Positions 51,401-63,800 of a stretch of 64,000 bases of DNA are shown one piece after another. A program made the position numbers and the translations under genes. The stretch is from Atrichornis clamosus. Its lineage: Eukaryota; Chordata; Aves; Passeriformes; Menuridae. Positions within the stretch are counted from its first letter, which is position 1; every line of letters begins with the position of its first letter. The notes below the pieces were generated by a model, which saw only the letters and a list, made by a program, of their open reading frames with translations, did no database searches and was not told the DNA's origin. Location: assembly GCA_013400975.1 (NCBI GenBank), contig WBMZ01010234.1, positions 1 through 64,000 on the forward strand. The letters run 5' to 3'.

Positions 51401-53186
51401 ATGACTAGCCTGTGTGGAAGAATAAGGAATTTTAACTGCAGATATTGGAGCTGTGCTATACCAATATGATTCAAGGCCAGGTATTGGATCAGATTTATTC
51501 TCTTTAGCATCCCTGGAGCCACTGAGGCTCCTGCTTACAGCAGCACATGTTGAGCTGGAGCTGCAGAAACCTGCACCCCTTCTTGCTGCTGCCTGACACT
51601 TGGACCCAACAACTGTCCTTGTCTCATATACTGCATTTTGCAAACAGCCTGATTGCAGCCACCATACTCAGAGCGCCTCTGACCTGCTCCACACGATGGT
51701 TGTGGTAAATGTGAAGTGAATTTGAAAGATCACACAGTGCTGTGTACCCCGAGAGCAAATTCCCTGGTATCGGTAAACCCTGTCGCTTGGGAAGAAGCAC
51801 GATGTAACCCGCCCCGCTGTGTCTGCCTCCCGTCAGAGAGGCTCGTGTGCAAGGAGAGCTCTGTAATGCTGAGCCGCCTTCTCACCTGCAAAAGGCTTTA
51901 TCCTTACCAGAATGCTGGCGTAAATCTGAAAAGCCAGCCTCCAAACTCAAGAAGAAATTGTCCTTTGGGTTAACATAGATGGAAGAAACATGATTAAGAA
52001 CATGGACAAACTCAGACTGTGGATTCCTCTAGGTAGTCTTATGAAAGCAGATTGTGTGCAAAAGCCAATGACCTTCTTTCTATTAAAAAAAAAGAAAGAA
52101 TTTTGTGATTTACCACCCTGTGCTTTTTAAATCACGTCTTAAATTATTTCTGTACCTAGTTTTGGAATTGCCTTTCAAAGAATACTGATGCCATTAATAA
52201 AAATGGCAGTTCAAATGTCACTGTTAATTGTGTACTTCGATCTGTGACGTCTGCATATTAATATTGCAGTCTGTTGAACTGACATCAAGACAAAAGCTTT
52301 TGACAGGTGATTTTACTCAGCTTAGATTTAAGTGATATTGTGCTTTGTAAACAACCCAGTGAGATCTTTGCCTTTGTCACTCCACCTTTGAAATATTGTC
52401 TATCCAGCATAAGCTCATTTCTGACTTCCTGTTTGTTTTGTTTTATTTTGGGTTTGTTTTGTTTTGTTTTAATCTAAACACTAAAATAATGGTGTGGCTG
52501 AATTAAAAATTGAATGTTTGAACTGTGGTTCAAATTACAGCACATAATTAAAACACACTTGCCTTCACTTACTCTAGCATTAAAATATCTAATGGTAATA
52601 ATTTTTTTCTTTTACTGATGAATTCTTTAATCCAAATTGCATCAATAACTTTAAAGTTCACTTTTTACACTAAAAAGAGAATGAAAAATGTATTTATTTC
52701 TACTCATTACGCAATCTAGGCTCAGTAGCTCACCATCAGGTTCACATAGCAATTTGGAAATACAGTGAACAGTAGCTGGGTGTTCCAGCAGTTCTAGGCT
52801 AATCTCCAAAAGCAATAACATCATCCCTCATTTTTGCAATACCCTCATGTTCAGTCTAGACTGGCCATTTATCTTGTTCTCAACAGGTGTTCTAGCTAAT
52901 ACCCTGTCAATTGTGTCATTATAAATCCCAATTTCCAAATGTTTGCACAAAGGTTATGAACATCTTACAGTGTCTTATGTCTCATAGGTTTTGTCTGAGT
53001 GTTCCCTTCTGCAAAATCCATACAGCCACCCTGACCTCAGCACCAGCAGTGCCATCATATACATATAAATAGCAAACTGCTGCTGCAGATGGTGCGAGAC
53101 ACATCAGGTGCTGCTTTTACTCTAACTGAAAATGTGGAGAAAGGAAACCATGGCATAGTGGGAAGATATGGGGCTTGGTACAAAGC
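42413..53186. other. Intergenic sequence, no gene seen
   Basis: Mostly AT-rich unique sequence. A mildly CpG-richer patch lies at about 51,730-51,920 and a TTTTG-rich simple repeat at about 52,431-52,470. Open frames at 46392-46772 plus and 51269-51643 minus lack family motifs. Confidence 0.5.
52431..52470 (+). repeat. TTTTG-type simple repeat
   Basis: Imperfect gttttgttttattttggg-like pentamer repeat of about 40 bases. Confidence 0.75.
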
Positions 53187-53220
53187 TTTCTCTATCATCT
53201 CTCTACAGATGATAGAGAAA
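53187..53220. repeat. Strong inverted repeat (14-bp perfect stem, 6-base loop)
   Basis: The arms tttctctatcatct (53187-53200) and agatgatagagaaa (53207-53220) are perfect reverse complements around the loop ctctac. Copies of aaagcttt flank both sides (from 53182 and 53225), which could lengthen the stem with a bulge. It is shorter than a typical pre-miRNA, and no transcript is evident. Confidence 0.85.
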
Positions 53221-54520
53221 ACTCAAAGCTTTCAAACTACAGCTTTCATTTGGCACAGAGAGATGCATATTAGCAGCCACACCATGCTAGGACACAACAG
53301 TCCTATAGTTTCTTCATGCAAAATGATGGTAGTTCCTCAGTACTGAGGAATATTCCATGTGGACAATTTTAAATGTGCTGAAAATTCATCTTCCTCAAAT
53401 TAAGCAAGATGCACAGCTCTGAGCAGTTTTATCCAGAGAAATTAGCCTATGCACATTCAAATGCTGGATAAATGTATGAAGCTTCACAATTAGACATTTT
53501 AATGGAGCAACCAGTGCTCTCCTTGACCTGGAGGCATGGAGAATTCTCTTGCTTACTTATCCTTGCATTTAATTTTTTAGGTTATGATGTGTCCTGTGAT
53601 ATAAAGAAGTGGTAATGTATCTCTCTATGCAAGACACTTACCTACTTAGTATGGAATTCCTCCCGGTCTCATCCTGACTTATGAGTGGCTGACTGGCATG
53701 GAGCTTTTAATGAAATATTTGTTCAAGAGAAAAAGATATTGCTTTGTCAGTTCCAGGTTGCACCTGCCTTCATTAAATCTCTGTTTTCTCTCCTGGGTTC
53801 AGAAAACAGGCATTTAATAAACAATAAGGAGGTGTGAAGTTTGTAGTCATGACCACGTGGCCACTTGCAAAGCTTCTGGGTTAGTTACACGTTGCGGCCA
53901 ATGACTGATTTTGATTAATTCCCACATTTACAGTCCCAGTTGCTACTTAGCTTCTTGTTTACCATTAGAAATATGTGTTTCATGGTGCCTTTAGAACTTT
54001 AGAACTGTGCCTTTAGACTGTATTCCTTTGACAGATACATATGGTATTCTTTCCCTTTTTGGGAAAATAGGATTTTTAAGTGGTGTCATAGTAAAATGGT
54101 ACTGGAAACTGGGCAGTGGTAAAAGCAACAGTTGCCTTCAGAACAAACTTACCAAATAAAATTAATTAATAAACAAACTCACAGCAAGTTTCCAGAATCA
54201 TTAAAAGTGAGTAGCCGAAAAACATGATCACCTGTGTTTGCAGTCTCCCTATTAGTGTGGGAGGTAATGTGTTGGTACATGGTGCCCTAAATCTGGAAAG
54301 AAGCTGTAATTCTTGCTGGAAGAGATGCCTCCTGTGCTGTGGCAGTAAGGCAGGAGATGTGCTTGGAGCTTGGATTTTTATAGACTCTCACTCTGGCAAA
54401 GTTTCTGTGAGCAAGACAACAGTTACTGAGGGATTGCCATGTTCTCTGGAGGCTTCATTCTTGTGCCAGTTTGAATCATTTAATATTATTTGAATAGGTC
54501 TTCAGACACATATTGAATAT

Positions 54521-54540
54521 GTTTGTGTGTGTGTGTGTGT
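54521..54540 (+). repeat. TG dinucleotide microsatellite
   Basis: About eight to nine TG units within gtttgtgtgtgtgtgtgtgt. Confidence 0.9.
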
Positions 54541-55283
54541 CTATGCACAGATATTTTTATCTTACTGGAAACTTAATACTTTGGCAGTCAGCTCTCAAGT
54601 GCTTTGGAGCGCAGCCAAGATAATACTTTCTGAAATCTTTTGAAGTTTTTCTTTTTTGAACTGTGAAAATGCTTCATTTCTTTTTCACCTCAGACTATTT
54701 TTCTTTTAAGAGGATACTGCCAGCTTTGTCAGCCTTGCATTAAGTATCACCAACCATGCTTTGTGAATACCCCAGATGAAAAGAGGTCTGTCATTCAACT
54801 GCATGTGTACATTGGCATCCTGTGGAGAGAATGTGCACAAGAACTCCCTGTGGATGTCTGGAGTCTCTGTGCATCACTGTGGAATAATAAAAGACTACCT
54901 TCTTACTGATGTTATGAGACCACTTCCTCTGATCAACGACCTTTTTACGAATTCCACTGAATCTGAGTGATTTACCTGTATATCCCACTGACCCTGCAGG
55001 TTGATACACCAGTCAAAATGGATTCATACAAAAGACTCTGTCTATCTTCCAATAACAGAAGTCTTACTTATTTGTGCAGGAATAATGAGCTTTGAATTAA
55101 TGGAATCAGAAAAATTGCCAGGTTTCCCATCTATAGGATATAAGTTTGCAATTAGGAGAGAATCACAAAATAAGAGAAGAAGAGAAGGAGCATCTGAGCA
55201 AAAAGATACAATCACATATAGTGTTTCTTCCCGAGTACCCCCAGTACCACTTGCTGTGTTCTTGCAAATTGCATAAAATGCTG

Positions 55284-55312
55284 TTTTATTTATTTATCTA
55301 TTTATTTATTAG
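55284..55312 (+). repeat. TTTA tetranucleotide microsatellite
   Basis: About seven TTTA units, one of them interrupted by tatc. Confidence 0.85.
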
Positions 55313-58300
55313 TTTTCTATTGGTTGATATATACATTTCTTTTAAGTTCAGGTGAGTGAAAAGGGGAAGAGATGGAATCTTTCTAAGGTGATGAAAGGTT
55401 TAATTAAAATATTAAAAAATCCTGACATTTTTGTCCGTTACTTCTGATATGTTGCTAAAGCTGTAATGGAATTGCCTAAGATAACCAGAGTTTACAGGGT
55501 GTTCTCTTTTTTTCTCCCTGTTTTTCTTCACTGAGATGCTTGTCTGTCTTAACAAACATGGGACATCTTTTACCCCATTTTTGAACCATAGGACTATTTG
55601 ATTGTTTTTTCTTTCATATTACAGATGGGAAGGTTTTTCCTTGCCATAGAGAAGCTCACTGACTTTTATTTTACACATGAGAAAGGAAGAAGTGGGCAAT
55701 ACCAATTATTTGTAATTTGTAAATTATTCATTAGGGACTATTATATCATGTTATCTATCTGCACTAGGTAAGTAGCTCATTCTCACAAATAATGTGGATT
55801 GTGAGTTGAAATATTGGAACTTTTTGGTGTTCCCATAAATCTTTTATTTCACACAACCACAGATACCAGAGACCTGAAGGCTCCTCTGTGGCTTCTTATA
55901 CCAACCCCCAGTAGCTTATGCTCCCTTTCACAGAAAGCATCTGATGAAATGCCGGGGTCCCACTGCATGTACACGTAGCGAAAGCAAAGGGAAAGGGGTC
56001 TGCTGTCAGGTGAACAGGCTGGATGTGCATGGCTGCCAGTGTCTGCACATGTAACTTGCTCTGGGAAAGAAGGAGCTCTATCAATCTTTGCTGCATTTTT
56101 TACATCCTTAATTTTGTGTTTTGCCTATTATGTCTGAGCACGTGACACTATTAAAAGCTACTGCAGAATCCTTTTTGCTAAACTGATAAAAACTGGCCTT
56201 ATAATGGGGCAGAATATCAAAATTAGCACTACTTAGCAGAGGAAGTGGCCAGATTACTTAAATGAAATATAGCATAAGCAAAAAAAAAGTGACTGCCTCT
56301 CACTTGATTAATTGTAGTGGCAACAAAAGCTCAAAATAGCACCATTTATATTGTCAAATGCTTCCCAGATTAATAACTTTTCTTTCATCTTAATAGCACA
56401 CAGTCACAATAAATGTCAGGGGATAATGGATGCATCTAGATTTTCAACCAGACAGACTGCTTGACAGTAGCTTGGAACTGCAAAAAATAGTCTACTGAAC
56501 AGGAATTAGAGCTGCAAAGGTGCTTTCCTTTACTTCTGAATTTGGCTGAGGATCTACCCCGATATGTGTTGCCGAGGAATGCTACTTGGCATTGCCTAAA
56601 AGCTTTAGAGCATCTCCTGCTGTAAGATTTTGCTTGACACTGCTTGAAACTTTGTTAAATTATTTGGGCTGTGATTTTCCAACAGTTCAACCATTCTCAA
56701 ATTTTAAAACTTAAAACAAAGTATTTCCTTTTCTCAGTTAAAAAAAATTACATCCAGTATTTTCTTTAACAAGCAGTGACATTCAATCTGAATTTACTAT
56801 GTGGGTTAGGCCTGCGATGTCTCTGCCAAGGGGGTATGAGGTACTGGATATGGAGACTGGGTCCCTCTCCCCCGAGCAGGGACGTTCTAGGAGATCAGTG
56901 AGGGAGCAGACACATCTGACTCAGAGATCAATTCTCCCAGAGCGAGCCAGAGATCCCAACACGTGCTGTAAACTCACTGGCAAAAGCACCCCCCACCATC
57001 CTGTAGCACTGGGGTGAGCATCACGGGGTGAGGATCCCTGTTGCCACTCAGGTACTGCAGGGACTGAGCAAGGAACCAACACAGCCCAAACCACGAGGCT
57101 GTTGCTGCTCTGCTGCTGAGAGCAAACCCAGGCTATGTTACAGCTTGAAAAAGATGGTAGATTCTACCCATATGAACAATACTAACAGGTACTGCCTGCA
57201 AACTTAAACTCTTAAAAAGCACAACCTTGTTTTGTTCCTTTTGTATAGACAACTGAAGACAGCTTTTAAAGATGGGAACAAACACCATATTCCTATGGTC
57301 TCTTTTTCTGACCAATAACAGGATGAACGTGTTTTAGGAATGAGTCAGGTTCATGTGGTAAATGAAAATTTTGTGGTAAATTAAAATCATGTAATAAATG
57401 AAGAGGGAGATTGAAATACATCAGATAATTGTCTTTCATCAAGTTAAAACATTAGGCTTTATTTCCAGCTTTGTGCATTCATATGTGGTACCCAAGTAAC
57501 AGAGCCGTGATCTTGTGTATCACTTCTATATAATATTATAATGTTATGTAAATTGAAGTAGCTTGGCCAAAATGAGGACCCACAATTAATGGTGCGTCCC
57601 TTCTCTATCTCAGTTTTATATACATCTTTGTGTGACTAAGTGTCCCCATGTCTCACCGGAGAGTTATACCACAAAATCACTTTGATTAATTTCAAATAAA
57701 GAAAGCTTGCTCACCTTCTCATCGGTGGAAACCAACAAAGCATTGGGAAGCTACTCACTATCTGAGCACAGACCGTCCTCTGCACTGCAAGAGAGGGAGA
57801 GCTCCTGTAAATGGCAGGTGGTTTTGTGATGACATAATTGGAGACTGACCTAAGGAATGTCAAAACAGAAATCTGAACTACAGATGCATAATCAGTCTTA
57901 CTTTGGGCATGCCCCATTCCAGAATGCTGGATCTGGGGCTAGATCATACCAAGGGACGTTAGTGTACGTTTTCATGTTCAAGGTGATGATTGATAAATAA
58001 TTGTAGGGTAGAAAGAGGAGAATCTCTTCTCTTTCTGCTAAGTGCCACCAGTCCCCACTCGTGCTACAGGATCCTTGCCTTGCAGAAATAGTTGGAAACA
58101 TTTTTCCAGAAAGGTACCTAAATCCATTAGAAGTTAGATCAACAGCTCACATTTTATATATATGCTTAATATCTGCAGCTGCCATTAACTTCAAGAGAAG
58201 ATGAGAATTGAAACAGGCTATTTTTTTCTTTAAATATCAAAATAAGAACTTAGTGCTTAGCTTTAGGAAAATATTTGCAAATGTTGGTGTTAGTATACGA

Positions 58301-60698
58301 TGTGTCAGCCTCCTCACCTGCCAAATGGGGAGGACAGTGCTACATCCCACACAAACAGGCTGCATTGCAGACAGACTGAATCCACGACTATTTTATGCTC
58401 TGTAAAGCTCTGGGAAAGGCATACTCATAGCTTTCCAGAAGCCTTTGAAGAGGTGGAGTGTCTTGTACCAGGATGAGTAATGACACGAATATCAGAGGCA
58501 GAAAGGACTTGGGGCTAAGCTGCTCAAGTGTAAACACGCATTCTGTGAGATGCCATGCCATCAGTTTAAACAACCTCAGAGGTACTTGTGACAGAAAATG
58601 CAGACGGGTCATGACGCTTAAATCTGTCTTGACTAACTTCAGTATTCCAGTAGGCATGAGAAGATAAGTTTGTTTGCTCCCTATTTTCCAATGAAAGTGC
58701 TGCTTATTGACGATTAAAAGGTGGACTCATGTCTCTTAATTATTGAATTAAAACCAGTAAGTACTTTTTCATCATGGCTTGATGTGATTGTCAATGATGA
58801 AGACTGACCACATAATCTTTAGTGACTGGATACTGTCTTATAAATATCAGGCTTTCTCTTCTCTTCTCTTCCAAGGAAAAATCTTGACAATATTTCTTTT
58901 GATAAGGCAAATGTGGTTTGATCTTTTCTTGAAAAACACCTAATTATGTATTTCTAGGGAAAGATATGGAGCAAAGTGTGGCTTCTCAATGAGTTTACAC
59001 AGGGCTTTCCTCTCAAAATAAAAGGAAGTAAATAAAACCCAGTCTTCTGTTACGGACTCTTTGTCTTAACCTTAATAACTGCATGTTAGCCACTCTTGCA
59101 GGAGTTCCCTGCAAATGAGAGAGCTTTTGGAAAAGTAAGCAAAACTGGCCTGACTGGATGACTAGCACCAGGCTTTAGCTTACTACATCAGGTGTTCAGC
59201 CTTAGTCAGGCAACATGGAAGGCACAATTTCTATATATACCCAATGGTTTGCAGGAGGCGTATTTTTTACAATATGGTAAACTAAATAATGAAATTGATA
59301 TTTCACTGCTTGAGTTAACCTTATACAAGTTTCCTTTGAATTATTCTACAGATGCAGTTATACCTTCAAAGCTGGATTAAAGAAAAAAAAAACTTGTTAC
59401 CACTATAACCTGTAACTTTTATATTACAAGCTGGATCCTGATTCCTCTGTCCCAGTCACTTGGCATTAACCATTCTTGTGAAAGTTGTGTGTTAGATAAC
59501 CACTTAAAATTTTTTTAAAAGGGTTCAGATTTTCTCAGAGAAGCAGAGGATGGAGAAAGCCTTATCACAGTGTTGTTATAACAGAACTATGAGGCTTCTC
59601 ATTTCTTGATAGTCTGCTAAGAATTACTCCAATCTTTTGGCTGGACTGAGCCTAAAGCATTGGTAGAAGAATCCTGAAATAACTTGTAATGTCTCTGCTA
59701 TTAAGTCCTATAATTCTTTTAAGAAATAGCTGTTCTTGCTGAGAGATGCACTTGTTGCCTAATGGGACTTCTCTTCTGTGTTTTCTTTCTGTTGTCTTTT
59801 CCAGTGTGATCCACTGTGACTGTGGGCACAAACTCAAAGAGAAGCCTCAGCTGACAGGCACATCTGAGTTTGGCCATAAGGAACAAGATATAAATGGACA
59901 TCTTGCACCACTTCTCTCATCCAGCCCAGTCAGAACTCTGGATTTTCATGATTCAGCCAGGATTTCATAGATGTCAGAGTGAAACAGCTCACAGAGGCCT
60001 TTCATGCAGCTTCTCTCCCTTTGTTTCTATCACTGTGTGCTGTGTATGCAATACCCACACTGTTGGATATTGACACCATTGCTCTCCCTTCCCAAACAGG
60101 ACACGAACAGCAGACCACCCACTGGCTCCTGTGCCTTCAGGGACAAGCACTGGTTCCCATTTCAGCTTGCATTTTGCTTAGAAGCCTGATGAAAATGCAT
60201 CAGCAGAGACCTCCGGAGCAAGTAAACAAAATAGCCAGAGTCCTGGAACCCGCTGCAGGCATCTTCCTCTGTGGAAGCAGAGAAACTACTGGGAAGAGCC
60301 AGGGCTGGAGCTCAGGAGGGTCTGGAGGTGAAGGGAGGCCGATGTTGGGCAGGCTGTAGGCCATCCCAGACATGGCAGCAAGTCCTGTATTCACTCTGAC
60401 ATTATGACCTGAGTCCCTTGGAGGAGGATGTCAAGGGGAAACTGCCCATCCTTGCCCTTTTCAAAGCTCTTCATCCCACATACATCTTGCTTGCATTGGC
60501 AAATAGCACCTGTGAAATTCCCTGTGGTCTCAAAGAGCCTGAGGGGGCTCCATCTGCCCTGTCTGACTTCCTCAGACAGCATGACAGTGTGGGCACCTTG
60601 TCTCCTGTGCACATGGGGGACTCTCCCATGGGACGTGCCTGGCCTCTGTAAATCAGTGTTCCCAGGGCTACCTGCCTTTAGCACCAAGAGGCCTTTGC

Positions 60699-60824
60699 AC
60701 AGAAGAGTGCCTTTCTTCCCTGTTTCTTTATTCAGGCTTGCTCCTTTGTGTCACAGGTGACACAGAAGAGTGCCTTTCTTCCCTGTTTCTTTATTCAGGC
60801 TTGCTCCTTTGTGTCACAGGTGAC
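60699..60824. repeat. Perfect 63-bp tandem duplication
   Basis: Copy 1 (60699-60761) and copy 2 (60762-60824) are identical over 63 bases. Each begins acagaagagtgcctttcttc and ends cacaggtgac. The shared phase extends one base beyond each side. The lack of any difference points to a recent event or an assembly artefact. Confidence 0.95.
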
Positions 60825-63800
60825 AAGTTTGTTTGTGACAGGAAGATGGGGCACGTAGGTAAGGGAAAGTCTTAGCAACTGAGCTAGGGAATTGGGGTCA
60901 AAAAGTAAATATTTCTTGCTGTGGTGTTTTCTGCCAGCTGCGTGTTGTTCATGCCGCTATGAACAGAGGAGCTGAGGCTAAGAGAGTTCTAAATGCAGAA
61001 GGAAAACACAAACATCACAAATGTCTAAAAGCAATTTACTGTGCAAGAAAGCTTTTGCTACACAGGTCCTGATCCTGCTCCAGCACTGCCCCATGCCCAG
61101 TCTGCCATGGACAGGGTGTGCCTCGCACTGAAGCTACTGACACCTATCTTAAAAAACAGCATTAAGGAGAAAAAGGCTTGGAATGTTTTGTAAGTGGTGG
61201 GAAAAGGTCTGTGCACAGTAACCCCTGTAGATGATGATACCTGTCTTAAGGAAAACAATCCAGCAAAAAGAAGAAAAATACTCTGGGTGTTTTGCAAATG
61301 ATGGTATTGCAAGTTGACAACACAGCATTATTCTGGACCTGAGACTCAAAACCTGGATCTTGCTGGGAAAATTAGTTCTCCTTAGACCTTCTGGCATTTC
61401 AATCCTCCTGAGGGTTAACTGTGCGGTGGACTGTGGCCTTATTTGATGATTTATATGGCTGCAGCACCTGAGCTTACCCCAGCTGATGTGACTGTTGTGC
61501 CTTCTCATTGTGTGGTCTTTTTATTCTACAAGCTTTCACAGACATCCCAAATCTTCCTTTAACACTGGATCATGAGATAACTGGAAATAAGAAGAAAAAT
61601 GAGGGATCCAAGCCAAAATTATTGAACTGGATGGTGCCACTTCCACAGCTATGCCATATATGTTGTAAAAAAAGGCTGGATAAGAATGAGCAGGAGTGAA
61701 CTGGCATTGAGATCAAGGTGGGAAAGAGAATAAAAGAGCTATGAAAAATCTTCTTTTATTTATACACCCCTCTCTTGTGTCCAGACCTGAGTTGGAAGGA
61801 AAGACTGTCTGAGTTTTCAAAGGATCTAAGGGATTTCTGTGCCCAGTTTTCACTTGGGTCAATTGTAAATTGGCACCCTTATGCAGCTTTGAAATACCCC
61901 TGGGTAGATGAACATCCTGAAGTCACTAAATGAATCAAGAGCTGAACTGGGGACAGAGCTGACGGCCAGGCTGTTATGCACCGAGTTCATCCCCAACAGC
62001 ATAACTCGTGCCAGACTGCCCTGCATGAGCACTGGATACACACATCTGTGTAAATCCTGATGTCAGGGACAACAGGAGGGCGAAACTTTCTGATTCTGTG
62101 TTTTTTAAAGTGAATAACCATATTACCCAAGCACAAACAGCATGCTGGAGAGCAGAGCATGCAGCATAACCACATGTCAAAAAGGAAAAGAGAGCTCAGA
62201 AGGAAAATCTCTTGACACTGCTGGGGAACTGCAGCCTGACAGGCACTTCCCCCTGCAATTGTGGCAAGGCTGGTGCAAATGCATCACATCAAATGATAAA
62301 AACAATGAGAAATAGCAGCCACAAAATCAGAGATAAGACCAAGGTCCGCACAACTGCAAAATAAACTTTGGGGTGGGAAATGAATCTCTAGGAAACTCAA
62401 AAGTTAACAGCACAGGTACTTAGCCAGCTTCTCAAGGAAAATGACATAATTTGGGACTTAACACTGATTCATACACATTGAGGATCTCAGCACTTAGAGA
62501 CTTCAGTTTCTAAATTAGCATCACACAGATGCACATGAAAATCCTGGCACAGTTAATAATCTTGCTAAGTATTCTAGGCATTATTTTTAAGCAGAAAAGA
62601 AAAGAAAAATCTCTACCCAAACCTAACTCCCCCACCCCAAAAAACACAGCAAAAAAACTGAACAATTACTAAGGTACCTGTCAAATTAAAATACAGTTTA
62701 TCTGTTCTATGTAAGTGTTCAAGCAAAACATGTGTAATACATCCCAGGAAAACACACTTGTTCTTGCCTCCTTCCCCAAATAAAAAGACATCTATTTGTC
62801 AGTGCCTTTTAAAGTCTAAAAGACATATTAAAAAACTCCTATATGGTAAATTTTTGAAAACATTGCTCAGATTCAGCTTCCATGAAAGCCATGGATCCCA
62901 GTGTTGTTATTTAAAGATTTTGCCTTGATAATTCTGCAGTTTGTCTATTTTAGTGTCACCTGAGAAGAGTAGCTAAAGAACAAAGGGCCAGCTCTTTGGG
63001 TTTGTTGAAATGCAAATCACAGGAGCTGTCAGGACTTTGTCAGAAGCTGTTAGGGATACACTGCTGGCCCCACAGCACAGTCCTGCCTGCCTTTCTTGCA
63101 AGAGAGATGAAAGCAAGTTCTTGTGTTTCTTTTGCTCTTTCCCTGTGTCACTGGGAGCAGTGAAGGCTACAGTGAGCCCTCAGTGCCGCTCAGGCCTCTG
63201 AGCACTTCAGCTCTGGGAGCAACAGCGTGAAGTTTCCACCAAGCGGGTGCGCGGGGCTGTGCGTGCACCACAGACCTGTGGCAGCGTCTGCTGCTGGCCA
63301 TTCCGGGCAGGAACGGCTCATCACCCCCTGCATCAGGGCCGTACGATCGACAGCTCTGTTTAGCTGTACTGGGGGACACCTTACCACAGGCTGTTGGAGG
63401 GGAGCTGAGGAAACAGCTCCTTTTAATCTATGGGCTTTTCTCGAGGCACTCCGCAGCACTGAAATCCCCATCTCTAGGTGATGCTTGCAAGGAAAATGCA
63501 CTCTCGGTGCACTGCAAAGACACCCTGTGTTAGGAAAACAGGGAGTCAGAGGGAGCTGACCAGAGGCAGTCCTCCAGGCACACCACCTTTCCAGCAAGGA
63601 GGTCTTGCAGATCTGTTTCTGGTTCAGACTCAGGGCAGCACAGGGAGGTAGGAGTCCCACACACCATACTGTGGAGTGGGTGGGGGAATGGATCTCATGC
63701 CACCTACACGTTGCACGGTGTGCAATAAATAAAGTGGGTGGTTTTAATGTCATAGATACATACCACTCCTAAACTCTTATCTGTCTGCACGGGTATCTGT

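Larger units (their letters stand above)
53221..60698. other. Intergenic sequence, no gene seen
   Basis: Unique sequence with a TG dinucleotide run (54521-54540) and a TTTA run (55284-55312). Open frames including 54224-54493 plus and 59979-60359 plus show no recognisable domain. CACGTG cores at 53854 and 56139 have no promoter context. Confidence 0.5.

Noticed and set aside
51269..51643. 124-codon minus-strand frame
   Set aside because: A segment hints at a beta-propeller-like phrase (TWIAFGDGSCHLLVFDQ), but there is no second repeat or splice context and no identifiable homologue by eye.
63190..63753. 187-codon minus-strand frame
   Set aside because: No domain, signal or splice logic. The composition (Cys, Arg, Pro and Leu scattered) looks like chance in a GC-richer block. 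Kept only as a finding to check.
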